Below are positions 15,571-23,543 of a stretch of 52,827 nucleotides of DNA, in pieces. How positions within the stretch are numbered: the first letter of the stretch is position 1; each line of letters opens with the position of its first letter. Source of the stretch: WRCA01 sp964587855 (GTDB lineage Bacteria > Pseudomonadota > Alphaproteobacteria > Rs-D84); contig CAZPLT010000004.1 of the NCBI GenBank assembly GCA_964587855.1, positions 1-52,827 on the forward strand, given 5' to 3'. The position numbers and the translations under genes were made by a program. The notes beneath the pieces were generated by a model, which was given only the letters and a program-made list of their open reading frames with translations, had not been told where the DNA came from and did not search any database.

Positions 15571-17905
15571 ATTTTATTGGTGGAAAGCAATCGCCACCGG
15601 AACTGGGGCAACAATTAAATCCTTGTTCTCCCATGTCTGTATAAACTTCGCCGGAACAACATCCGTTTACATCTGGTGCATTTCCGTCTTCGCAAGTTAA
15701 TACTTGATTATTTTCTTCGGCTGGTGCTTTTTCTTTTGCAAATGGATTTTTTATACTTCCATCAGTGTTATATTCCAATCCCAAAACTTGTTCATTATAC
15801 TCTTTCGATCCCTTGGTTAATGCTTGGCCACCAGTACCAACAATTCCGGTCTTTTGTTGATTAGTATATACTGCAGCTTGTTTTGCATTGTTGATTGCCT
15901 GGTATTGTGTTGATTGGCAATACGCTACAACAGTGCGATAATCATAACCATCATCTGCGATGGATTGTGCCGTAACACCCGAAGCCAATTGCCCATTTTG
16001 TCCGCAGTATTTTTGAATATTAAATCCACGAACCTGCCCAATCCACGACGGATCTTTATAATTAACCCAAGGGCCATCAGAAGTTTCGGATGTGCTAATT
16101 GGCGGTGCTTTATGTACAGCATACTCAGATGGTTTTAATTTACAATTTTCCACTCCATTAACTTTGTCACAGAAATTAACAACTAAATCTTTTGGAGAAT
16201 AAACAGTTATACGTGTTCCAGCCGCTATAGAAAATGGAGGAACCGTATTATCCAGCATATCAACCATTAATTTTTGGGCAACTTTATTCCATGTATTAAT
16301 AATTTCATTTTTTGCAAGTTCCGAAGAACGAACCTGACCGCTTTGTGTAACGGTATTATTATCCCAATCAATTTGATTAACAAATTTATCCGATATTGGT
16401 GCAATTAAATTAACTGCTGCGGGTACGACTGCGGTTATCATTGGCATAATAAATTGTTCCATGTAATCGGTGCTTCCGTGTCCGGGAACCCCAACACGAC
16501 CCTGGCTGTCGCCGGCGAACGGTTCATTACCAGCAAAACTGAATTCCACACCATCTGGACGAACAAAGCGATACCATTTAATTTGCATACGCCCAATTGC
16601 CTTATACGGTCCGGGCATTTCGCCAGTTAAATATCCCAACATTAATGTTCCGGTTGGAACAATAATTGTGCGTCCATTATCGGAATAAACATGTCTGTCT
16701 ACGGTTGCTTGGACCGGTAACATTGATTGACGTTCAATTTTTGCATCTGCACGAATTTCATTAACAATTGTTGCGGGTATTGGTTTATATTGGCGTAATA
16801 CAAAAGAACGATCATAAGGGTCAGTGGATACGAATGCATCGCCTGCCTCGGCAGAAGAAGGAATTAAATTACTGGTTGGTTTATATGCAAACGCCGGATT
16901 AATTTCAGACAGACGTTTTGCGCCCCCCGCTGCGTTTGGTAATTCTGCGGCAGCACCAGCTTTTTGATGTGCCATATTTTTTTCGCGAGTTACAGCAGGA
17001 TTTGATAATACCGGCAATTTTGCGCCAGATGATATAAACCCGATACGATCAAAATCAGAACCTATTTTTTTGCTGGGATTTTTAAGATCTGTAATAAATC
17101 CAGTATCTGGATTGTATTCACCAATCGGTTGTGTGCAATTAGTATCAGAAAAAGGATGAAATAAATAGTGTCCAGCTTGGGGGCGAATCCAACCAATTTG
17201 TTTTCCATAAGTATCATATCCACCAAAAGAAAATTCATAACAACGTTCAGAATCTAGTTCGGATGTTGATTTACGTTCTTCTTTACGTTCCGGACCAACA
17301 TGATTTTTCATTGGTGGTGCAATGGTATCAACTGCTTCGGATACAGGATTTATTTCGGCTTTTTGTTCTGCAACAACTTTTGGTTCTTGTTTTACAGGTT
17401 CTGGTGGTTGAACAAATGTGGAAAGAGCAACAGGTATCTCGATTGTTTTTGCCATTTTTGCTTCGGCGCTGGCAGAATAATATTCGATCAAAATTTTAAT
17501 ACCTGTTTGTGTTAAATCAGTTCTGGGTATCCATACTAATTCTGCAGTACATGGAACCTCAGGAGAGATTTCACCCATATTAGTACATGTAGTATTTATG
17601 CTTAACCCGCTAATCGTTTCTGATAATTTTATACTGGGAATTATGGCAGAAGTATTAGGTGTAATTTTAATAGACTGAATAAGTTTTTCCCCTATTTTTG
17701 AATCTAGCCATTCTATTTCAGCCGGATCAGTTGTAATCTCTAGTGCGATTGTTGGGGCTTTTACGGTTTTGTCTTTTTTATTATGACCCAATAATAAAAC
17801 TAATAATACAATCACTACCAAGAATGCGGAAAATAAAACAATCCACAAAACATGCCGTGGCACGTTTTTTTTAATTTCGGAAATAGTTGTTGTTATCGTA
17901 GCCAA
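15569..17905 (-). CDS. virB10: T4SS core protein VirB10 (TrbI family), extended
   Basis: VirB10 spans the envelope and links the inner-membrane and outer-membrane parts of the T4SS. The 778-aa protein has a cytosolic N-tail, one membrane helix (residues 18-40), a Pro-rich periplasmic stretch (about 165-205), and a TrbI/VirB10 domain (about 365-575) with HVYSDNGRTIIVPTGT, RMQIKWYRFVRPDG and GVPGHGSTDYMEQF. It starts with TTG at 17905: a stop lies just upstream and no better start is seen, except GTG at codon 15. Beyond the family domain it carries about 190 extra residues ending in a Cys-rich tail (NGCCSGE, FNCCPSSGGDC). Second after virB9 in the operon. Confidence 0.9.
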   Translation of the reverse strand: MATITTTISEIKKNVPRHVLWIVLFSAFLVVIVLLVLLLGHNKKDKTVKAPTIALEITTDPAEIEWLDSKIGEKLIQSIKITPNTSAIIPSIKLSETISGLSINTTCTNMGEISPEVPCTAELVWIPRTDLTQTGIKILIEYYSASAEAKMAKTIEIPVALSTFVQPPEPVKQEPKVVAEQKAEINPVSEAVDTIAPPMKNHVGPERKEERKSTSELDSERCYEFSFGGYDTYGKQIGWIRPQAGHYLFHPFSDTNCTQPIGEYNPDTGFITDLKNPSKKIGSDFDRIGFISSGAKLPVLSNPAVTREKNMAHQKAGAAAELPNAAGGAKRLSEINPAFAYKPTSNLIPSSAEAGDAFVSTDPYDRSFVLRQYKPIPATIVNEIRADAKIERQSMLPVQATVDRHVYSDNGRTIIVPTGTLMLGYLTGEMPGPYKAIGRMQIKWYRFVRPDGVEFSFAGNEPFAGDSQGRVGVPGHGSTDYMEQFIMPMITAVVPAAVNLIAPISDKFVNQIDWDNNTVTQSGQVRSSELAKNEIINTWNKVAQKLMVDMLDNTVPPFSIAAGTRITVYSPKDLVVNFCDKVNGVENCKLKPSEYAVHKAPPISTSETSDGPWVNYKDPSWIGQVRGFNIQKYCGQNGQLASGVTAQSIADDGYDYRTVVAYCQSTQYQAINNAKQAAVYTNQQKTGIVGTGGQALTKGSKEYNEQVLGLEYNTDGSIKNPFAKEKAPAEENNQVLTCEDGNAPDVNGCCSGEVYTDMGEQGFNCCPSSGGDCFPPIK

Positions 17906-17953
17906 TTTTTAACTATGGGTTGAATTTATTTTTATCCCATATCCCTTTATCAT

Positions 17954-19426
17954 TTATTGCAACCGAACTACGTTACAGCTGGTACCTTGGAATTTGGTCA
18001 AACTGTTGCATAATTTTTCTGCAGTTTCCATATCTGCTATTGGACCAACACGCAAACGATAAAGTCTGGCATTAGCACCCGTTGCACCTAAATCACCGAC
18101 GCCTGCTTCATCGACTGCGAAATAAACCATACCTTTATACGGGGTCAAAAGTCCCTGGCCATCTTCACCACTGAATTTGGACAATAATTTGGTCCAATAA
18201 TCATTAAGTGCTTTGACCGAAGTATCGGATTTAAGTTCCACAGCAATGCCTGCTTGGTTAGATGATATAACCGGTATATCACTTTGTGGTAAGAACGCAC
18301 CAGTTGTGTTACGTGTTGTTGGTAACATGTTAACACCACTTGCTCCACCAGAAGTATCACTGGTTTGCATCGTCATTGGTATTTGGAATCCATTTGAATT
18401 GATGTTTTGTTTGTACGTAACTCCATAATCCATAGACTCATTCCCATAACCTACGTTTTGTAAGGATTGCGTTGATTGTATGCTTTGCATTACATTAGAT
18501 TCTGCCAAAGCCATAACGCTGGAAGTATCTGCAATCAAGAAAGGTTTAGAGCGACGTTTAATACAAACGATTCGTTGACCACTGCGCAGAACCATATCAC
18601 CGACTGCCTCTACAATCAAAAGACGTCCATTTTCACCATCAGTGCGGAAACCGACTGGCGATTCGCCACCTTCAACCAAAATAGAAACAACTGGCCGCTG
18701 GGTCATGGCGATAACTTTGTCGCCAAAGTCAATATAAGTAAAGATTCTGTCGCGCCATACGCGCTCTGGCGCAATTACAAAATCATCTGGATTTGGAACG
18801 AAAATATCCAAATCAAAACGGAATTCAGATGGATCAATTTTCATTGTTTTTATCCAACCATAATCTTCACCATCAACACCAACAGTAGAAGTTTTTGTTT
18901 TGCTGGGGAATATAGAATTCATACCAGATGTTTGACCATTACTGGAAGAAGTTGTTGCGCTGGATAAAGTAGAACGACCATCTAGGACGATATCAACCTG
19001 GGAATATGAGATTTCGCTGGAGTTAGCAGGTTCGCTGCGCAGATAGAATAAATATTTATTTCCAGATTTGCCGGTAACGATTAAATTTGTATCGCTGCCC
19101 TGATTTGTTGCAACTGGCGTCATATAAATTGTCCGACCACCTTTCTGCGGTTCAAACTGGAATAAACCATCGTTTCCGATAACACCATCTTCTATTGCTT
19201 CGCCTTCGGGCAAGTTAATCATAGTAACCATGCCATTACGTAATTTTATTGGTAATACAGTACCTGGGGCCCATGTCAATTGTGCATAGCCAGGTTTAGA
19301 ACTGCCAGTTGCCATGTTTGCTTCTGGATTATCCCATGCATCTTGAACGCCATGATCTTCAGCACTGGCAACGCCAATACAAAGAACAAAGAGCAAAGAA
19401 CAAAGAGCAAATAATTTATTTTTCAT
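17954..19426 (-). CDS. virB9: T4SS protein VirB9/CagX with C-terminal SPOR-like domain
   Basis: VirB9 forms the outer-membrane core ring with VirB7 and VirB10. The 490-aa protein has a signal peptide (cleavage near ASAED), an N-terminal VirB9 domain (GRTIYMTPVATNQGSDTNLIV near residue 100) and a C-terminal CagX-type domain with WRDRIFTYIDFGDK and RLLIVEAVGDMVLRSG near residues 220-295. A linker follows, then about 50 residues (LYRLRVGPIADMETAEKLCN) that match the SPOR pattern for denuded peptidoglycan. Normal VirB9 is about 290 aa, so this is a fusion. AGGAAGG precedes ATG 19426. Confidence 0.9.
   Translation of the reverse strand: MKNKLFALCSLLFVLCIGVASAEDHGVQDAWDNPEANMATGSSKPGYAQLTWAPGTVLPIKLRNGMVTMINLPEGEAIEDGVIGNDGLFQFEPQKGGRTIYMTPVATNQGSDTNLIVTGKSGNKYLFYLRSEPANSSEISYSQVDIVLDGRSTLSSATTSSSNGQTSGMNSIFPSKTKTSTVGVDGEDYGWIKTMKIDPSEFRFDLDIFVPNPDDFVIAPERVWRDRIFTYIDFGDKVIAMTQRPVVSILVEGGESPVGFRTDGENGRLLIVEAVGDMVLRSGQRIVCIKRRSKPFLIADTSSVMALAESNVMQSIQSTQSLQNVGYGNESMDYGVTYKQNINSNGFQIPMTMQTSDTSGGASGVNMLPTTRNTTGAFLPQSDIPVISSNQAGIAVELKSDTSVKALNDYWTKLLSKFSGEDGQGLLTPYKGMVYFAVDEAGVGDLGATGANARLYRLRVGPIADMETAEKLCNSLTKFQGTSCNVVRLQ
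19380..19409. repeat. 15-bp direct repeat in the virB9 signal-peptide region
   Basis: CAAAGAACAAAGAGC occurs twice in tandem (19380-19394, 19395-19409). It encodes the Leu/Cys-rich hydrophobic core of the VirB9 signal peptide on the minus strand. Confidence 0.85.
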
Positions 19427-19454
19427 ATTATATCCTTCCTAACCTAAAAATACG

Positions 19455-20117
19455 CTATTGCGCAAATTTTAGAACATTCAGTGGATCTCCATCCCCTGAT
19501 TCTATTCTGTATTCTGAGACTTGTAGTCCCAGAGGATTTTTTTGTTTTGCATTCCATTTTATTTCTGGTGCATAAGTCAAACCTATTACAATAGTAAAAT
19601 CTTTTGGCATAGTTTGTCCAGAGCTTTCTGATGTACAAAACCATCTGAATCGAACCGCAAATTTATCATTTCCGCGTGTTTCTATAACTGGGGATTGAAA
19701 TTCTACTGGACAAGAAAATGCAGGGTCTGGGGAATCATGCATAAATGCTGACCATAATTGTGTTTCGGTAAAGTTGGCATAAATCTCGCGTGAAGACCAA
19801 ATATAAACAGGACCATCAGGACTGCGCCATTTATAGCGCATAACATTGATATTTGGGATTATTTCATTACGTGCACGAATATATTCTTTGATAAAATTTT
19901 CTTTGTAATCAGTCAGGGTTTTATCATTCACAGGTAATGGTTGAATTTCAACCACTTGGGTTTCGGCGCGATGTGAATTTAAAAGAAAAATTTGAGTTTT
20001 GGTTAAAGGGAACATATTTGATACTGCAAAAACAAGGGCTAATGCAGTAGCAATAGCAGCAGCCAAAACAAAAGACATCATACGGGCAGTAAATGTATTA
20101 GGATCCAGTATAGCCAT
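19455..20117 (-). CDS. virB8: T4SS inner-membrane protein VirB8
   Basis: The 220-aa protein has a short cytosolic N-terminus, one membrane helix (residues 13-33) and a periplasmic domain of NTF2-like type. The diagnostic end motif NPLGLQVSEYRI is present, matching the conserved NPLGFQVxxY of VirB8. VirB8 is the inner-membrane scaffold of the T4SS. It is the first gene of the minus-strand set, with virB9 28 bases downstream. A purine-rich AAGGGAG lies somewhat far (about 14 bases) upstream of the ATG. Confidence 0.88.
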   Translation of the reverse strand: MAILDPNTFTARMMSFVLAAAIATALALVFAVSNMFPLTKTQIFLLNSHRAETQVVEIQPLPVNDKTLTDYKENFIKEYIRARNEIIPNINVMRYKWRSPDGPVYIWSSREIYANFTETQLWSAFMHDSPDPAFSCPVEFQSPVIETRGNDKFAVRFRWFCTSESSGQTMPKDFTIVIGLTYAPEIKWNAKQKNPLGLQVSEYRIESGDGDPLNVLKFAQ

Positions 20118-20231
20118 TTTTTGCGAATTTCTCCCTTCTCTGGGGAATTGTAATAAATTTTTTACATATCACGCAAGTAAAATTTTCATTATAATAATCA
20201 TTTGTGTAATATTTAGGGCTTAAATTTTCGC

Positions 20232-20260
20232 TTGCCTTAAAAAAACTAATGCGCTAGAAT
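20232..20260 (+). promoter_or_regulatory. Promoter P1 for tRNA-Trp/secE
   Basis: TTGCCT (20232-20237), 17-bp spacer, TAGAAT (20255-20260), about 110 bp ahead of tRNA-Trp. Confidence 0.55.
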
Positions 20261-20269
20261 ACTTTTCGC

Positions 20270-20297
20270 TTGATTTTGGTAATATATGTGGTATTGT
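20270..20297 (+). promoter_or_regulatory. Promoter P2 for tRNA-Trp, GC-rich discriminator
   Basis: TTGATT (20270-20275), 16-bp spacer, TATTGT (20292-20297) followed by GCGCGGGCGC. A GC-rich discriminator is typical of stringently controlled stable-RNA promoters. Confidence 0.5.
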
Positions 20298-20372
20298 GCG
20301 CGGGCGCAAATAGATAAAATAGGGTGGAATCTGCACACGACTGGCATAAAATATGTCGGTTAAAAAAGTTTT

Positions 20373-20446
20373 AGGGGCATAGTTCAACGGTAGAATAGAG
20401 GTCTCCAAAACCTTTGATGTGGGTTCGATTCCTACTGCCCCTGCCA
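20373..20446 (+). tRNA. trpT: tRNA-Trp (CCA)
   Basis: A full cloverleaf of 74 nt: acceptor AGGGGCA pairs with TGCCCCT, anticodon loop CTCCAAA gives CCA for Trp, T arm GGGTTCGATTCC, discriminator G and an encoded CCA end. secE begins 18 bases later; tRNA-Trp before secE-nusG is a common bacterial order. Confidence 0.97.
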
Positions 20447-20464
20447 GAAAAAAACGGAAAAAAA

Positions 20465-20644
20465 TTGAAAAAATTTCTTGATTACATTAAAGCTGTCCGC
20501 CAGGAATGGTTCAAAATAGTTTGGCCATCACGCGATAATGTTATTCGTGCAACTATAATGATTTTGGTGTTTTCTGGACTTGCAGCACTATTCTTTTTCG
20601 TAACCGACAGCATTTTGAATGCGTTGGTTGGGCAAATTTTTTAA
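20465..20644 (+). CDS. secE: Preprotein translocase subunit SecE
   Basis: The 59-aa protein is the single-span bacterial SecE: an amphipathic helix with VRQEWFKIVWPSRDNV, which is the family signature, followed by one transmembrane helix. It clamps SecY in the inner-membrane translocon. The start is a TTG at 20465 after ACGGAAA; no ATG is in frame after the tRNA, and upstream codons would overlap tRNA-Trp. nusG follows 18 bases later. Confidence 0.92.
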   Translation: MKKFLDYIKAVRQEWFKIVWPSRDNVIRATIMILVFSGLAALFFFVTDSILNALVGQIF

Positions 20645-20662
20645 ACTAGCGGGAGCAGGCTG

Positions 20663-21184
20663 ATGCAGTGGTACGTTGTTAATGTTCATACAGGATGTGA
20701 AGATAAAGTCGCAAGAGAATTGCGCGAACAAATCAACACACGTAAATTGAACGCATTGTTTGGCGAAATATTGGTACCAACACGTGAAGTGTCGGAAATC
20801 AAGGCTGGTAAACGTGTCAAAACAGAAAAGAAATTTTTCCCTGGGTATATCGTTGTTCAAATGACCATGACGAACGAAACGTTTTCGTTGGTAAAATTGC
20901 ACCCTCAGGTTGTTATGTTCTTGGGTCAAAAACAAAAGCCAGTCGCTATTTCCGAAGAAGAAGCCCGTCGTTTGATTAAGCAAATAGAAGATGGTTCAAA
21001 CGCTGTGGATGAAACAGAATATGAAGTTGGACAAGAAATACATATTATTGATGGTCCATTTATGAATTTTAATGGCATTGCAACCGAGGTTGATAACCTG
21101 AAACAAAAAATGGTTGTTAATGTATTGGTATTTGGTCGTGAAACCAGCGTCAGCTTGGACTTCACCCAAGTAGAAAAGGTATAA
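20663..21184 (+). CDS. nusG: Transcription termination/antitermination factor NusG
   Basis: The 173-aa protein opens with WYVVNVHTGCEDKV and has the NGN domain with KKFFPGYIVVQM, followed by a KOW domain (DGPFMNFNGIATEVD). NusG binds RNA polymerase and couples it to Rho or to ribosomes. GGGAGCAGG precedes ATG 20663. It is in the standard secE-nusG-rplK order. Confidence 0.97.
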   Translation: MQWYVVNVHTGCEDKVARELREQINTRKLNALFGEILVPTREVSEIKAGKRVKTEKKFFPGYIVVQMTMTNETFSLVKLHPQVVMFLGQKQKPVAISEEEARRLIKQIEDGSNAVDETEYEVGQEIHIIDGPFMNFNGIATEVDNLKQKMVVNVLVFGRETSVSLDFTQVEKV

Positions 21185-21263
21185 TATTTTTTAATATAAT
21201 ACCCAAAAATCGTGGTAGAAGTTGCCGCTTCGCACCACAAACTCTAAATCTAGGAGACTTAAA

Positions 21264-21695
21264 ATGGCAAAAAAAGAATTAAAGGGGCTCGTAAAACTAG
21301 TCGCCCCAGCAAAACAGGCTAATCCATCACCTCCAATCGGCCCAATTTTGGGTGCTAATGGTGTTAATATAGCCGAATTCTGCAAACAATTTAACGATGC
21401 TACTAAAGACATGGAAGCTGGTATGCCAGTTCCAGTTATTATAACAGTTTATACTGATCGCACTTTCGAATTTATTATGAAATTGCCACCAGTATCATAC
21501 TTTATTAAGAAAGCATTAAAACTGAAATCAGGTTCTAAAAAACCTGGACGTGATTTTGTCGGGACATTACCTATGTCCGAAATTCGCAAAATTGCCGAAG
21601 AAAAAATGCCGGATTTAAATTGCTCTACCGTTGATGCAGCTGCAAAAATCGTTGCTGGTCAATGCCGTTCTATGGGCGTAAAGGTGGAGGAATAA
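21264..21695 (+). CDS. rplK: 50S ribosomal protein L11
   Basis: A 143-aa L11 with KLVAPAKQANPSPPIGP and GANGVNIAEFCKQFN at the N-terminus and the RNA-binding C-terminal GTLPMSEIRKIAEEKM. It binds the GTPase-associated 23S region. The start at 21264 has a TAGGAGA site; an in-frame codon at 21222 is not needed. The gap from nusG (21185-21263) holds no terminator. Confidence 0.97.
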   Translation: MAKKELKGLVKLVAPAKQANPSPPIGPILGANGVNIAEFCKQFNDATKDMEAGMPVPVIITVYTDRTFEFIMKLPPVSYFIKKALKLKSGSKKPGRDFVGTLPMSEIRKIAEEKMPDLNCSTVDAAAKIVAGQCRSMGVKVEE

Positions 21696-21698
21696 GAT

Positions 21699-22370
21699 AT
21701 GAAAGCTACTAAAAGAATTAAAACTAGGGAATCATTAGATACCAAAAAAATCTATGGCTTGAACGAAGCAATCGAAACTTTGCGTGGTTTTACCAGCAAA
21801 AAGTTTGATGAAAGCATGGAAATTGCTGTTCGTTTGGGTGTTGATGTTACAAAAGCAGATCAAAATATTCGCCTTATGTTAGCACTTCCAAATGGAACCG
21901 GTAAAAAAGTTCGCGTCGCGGTTATTACTAATGATAAACAAGACGAAGCAAAGAAAGCCGGTGCCGAAGTTGTCGGTGGTGACGATTTGATTGAAAAAAT
22001 TGCTGGCGGACAAATGGATTTTGATCGTGTTATAGCATCACCTGATATGATGCCAAAAATGTCCAAAGTTGCACGTGTTTTGGGACCAAAAGGTTTAATG
22101 CCTAATCCGAAACTGGGCACAGTTACAAACAATGTGGCCGAAGCGATTAAAATTGCTAAAGCGGGTCAGGTTGAATTACGCGCCGAAAAGAAAGGTATTA
22201 TTCACGCGGCCTGTGGAAAAATGTCATTTTCTTCAGATAAACTAGTAGAAAATGCCACAGCTGTAATTGAGGCTTTGAAAAAAGCAAAACCAAGCACCAG
22301 CAAAGGTCAATATATTTTGGGTATAGCGGTATCAACAACCCAGGGGCCTGGTTTAAGGGTAAATATATAA
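21699..22370 (+). CDS. rplA: 50S ribosomal protein L1
   Basis: A 223-aa L1 protein with the family signature around VARVLGPKGLMPNPKLGTVT (residues 127-146). It forms the L1 stalk of the large subunit and in many bacteria represses its own operon. Three bases after rplK, with GGAGG inside the end of rplK. Confidence 0.97.
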   Translation: MKATKRIKTRESLDTKKIYGLNEAIETLRGFTSKKFDESMEIAVRLGVDVTKADQNIRLMLALPNGTGKKVRVAVITNDKQDEAKKAGAEVVGGDDLIEKIAGGQMDFDRVIASPDMMPKMSKVARVLGPKGLMPNPKLGTVTNNVAEAIKIAKAGQVELRAEKKGIIHAACGKMSFSSDKLVENATAVIEALKKAKPSTSKGQYILGIAVSTTQGPGLRVNI

Positions 22371-22513
22371 AGAATTCTTGTCCAAGACTGAGGGCGGTTG
22401 AAAAACCTTAAAACCCCAAAGCCATCATAGACAAAAGAGATTAACGCTCTTTTGGGACACGAAAGAGCCCCAATCGCAAGATTGGAAAAGAAACGAAAGC
22501 AAAAGGATAAAGC
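22371..22513 (+). ncRNA. Ribosomal protein L10 leader (autoregulatory RNA)
   Basis: The 143-base gap between rplA and rplJ begins TCCAAGACTGAGGGCGG, which resembles the conserved start of bacterial L10 leaders, and contains a hairpin with CAAAAGAG and CTCTTTTG arms near 22433-22457. The L10(L7/L12)4 complex is known to bind such leaders to repress rplJ-rplL translation. The call is from position and core motif; the full fold was not computed. Confidence 0.6.
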
Positions 22514-22990
22514 GTGAAAAAAGATGAAAAATCCGCGCTGATATCGTCTTTGCAGGAAAATATCAAAAGTGCGAATGGGATTTTCGTCGTTGAAAATCAT
22601 GGTACCAGCGTTAAAGATTTCGAGGCTTTGCGTCGTGAACTTGCGCCGATGACATCGATATTCAAAGTTGTAAAAAACCGTTTGTTCAAACTGGCATTGA
22701 AAGATTCCAGTTTTGGTGATATTGAAAAGCTGATGAAGCGTCCAACCGCTGTTGCAATTGCAACTGATAGTTTGGCTGTTACCAAGGTTTTGGCAAAATT
22801 TGCCGAAACTCATCCAACAATCACAATTGTTGGCGGTCAAATGGATGCTGGTTTGCTTGATGTAAAAGCGATAGAGCAATTGTCCAAACTTCCATCATTG
22901 CTTGAAATTCGTGGCACGATTGCACGCATACTTGTTGAGCCTGCATCGCGTTTGGCACGTGTTTCTGCGGAATATGGAAAAAAGAATTAA
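22514..22990 (+). CDS. rplJ: 50S ribosomal protein L10
   Basis: The 158-aa L10 has the family pattern VVENHGTSVKDFEALRREL, VVKNRLFKLAL and KRPTAVAIATD, and a C-terminal helix that anchors L7/L12. It starts with GTG, preceded by AAAGGA. The leader at 22371-22513 probably controls it. Confidence 0.96.
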   Translation: MKKDEKSALISSLQENIKSANGIFVVENHGTSVKDFEALRRELAPMTSIFKVVKNRLFKLALKDSSFGDIEKLMKRPTAVAIATDSLAVTKVLAKFAETHPTITIVGGQMDAGLLDVKAIEQLSKLPSLLEIRGTIARILVEPASRLARVSAEYGKKN

Positions 22991-23008
22991 AATCAAAAGG
23001 AAACTAAA

Positions 23009-23374
23009 ATGGCAGATATTCAGAAAATTGTTGAAGAATTGTCAAAATTGAGCGTTTTAGAAGCAGTTGAATTGTCAAAAGCTTTGGAAGAAGCTTGGGG
23101 CGTTTCCGCAGCAGCAGCAGTTGCAGTTGCAGCTGGTCCAGCAGCAGCGGCAGCAGCAGAAAAAACAGAATTTGACGTTGTGTTGGCAGATGCTGGTTCA
23201 AACAAATTGGGCGTTATCAAGGCTGTAAAAGACGCAACTGGTTTGGGTCTGGGCGATGCGAAAGCATTCGTAGAATCAGCACCAAAAGTTGTTAAAGAAG
23301 GCTTGTCTAAAGACGATGCTGAAAAATTGAAAGCAACTTTGGAAGCTGCAGGCGCCAAAGTAGAGCTGAAATAA
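23009..23374 (+). CDS. rplL: 50S ribosomal protein L7/L12
   Basis: The 121-aa protein has the N-terminal dimer domain, an Ala-rich hinge (about residues 34-52), and the conserved C-terminal domain with KLGVIKAVKDATGLGLGDAK that contacts translation GTPases. AAAGGAAA precedes the ATG. Confidence 0.97.
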   Translation: MADIQKIVEELSKLSVLEAVELSKALEEAWGVSAAAAVAVAAGPAAAAAAEKTEFDVVLADAGSNKLGVIKAVKDATGLGLGDAKAFVESAPKVVKEGLSKDDAEKLKATLEAAGAKVELK

Positions 23375-23385
23375 AACAGTAAAGT

Positions 23386-23419
23386 GCAAAAAGCAAAGAG
23401 CAATGCTCTTGCTTTTTGC
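23386..23419 (+). other. Long hairpin in the rplL-rpoB gap (attenuator or processing site)
   Basis: GCAAAAAGCAAAGAGC (23386-23401) pairs with GCTCTTGCTTTTTGC (23405-23419) with one bulged A. No T run follows directly, so it is not a normal terminator. In other proteobacteria this gap holds an attenuator or RNase III site that tunes rpoBC against rplJL; the same role is inferred. Confidence 0.6.
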
Positions 23420-23518
23420 GCTCTATCTGACAATTTTGGAATTAATAAAGAATTAATTCTTGAATTGTTTTCAATTTTGCGAGTGAAGGTAATTAAAGAT
23501 TTTATCTAAGATTACATT

Positions 23519-23529
23519 TGCTCTTTAAA
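23519..23529 (+). promoter_or_regulatory. boxA-like sequence upstream of rpoB
   Basis: TGCTCTTTAAA matches the start of the bacterial boxA consensus TGCTCTTTAACA bound by NusB-S10. It is 15 bases ahead of the rpoB ATG and after the hairpin at 23386. A functional role is a guess. Confidence 0.35.
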
Positions 23530-23543
23530 AATGGAGTATAAAA

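Noticed and set aside
22307..22879. A 190-aa minus-strand open frame across the rplA-rplJ region
   Set aside because: Antisense to rplA, the L10 leader and rplJ; no independent evidence.
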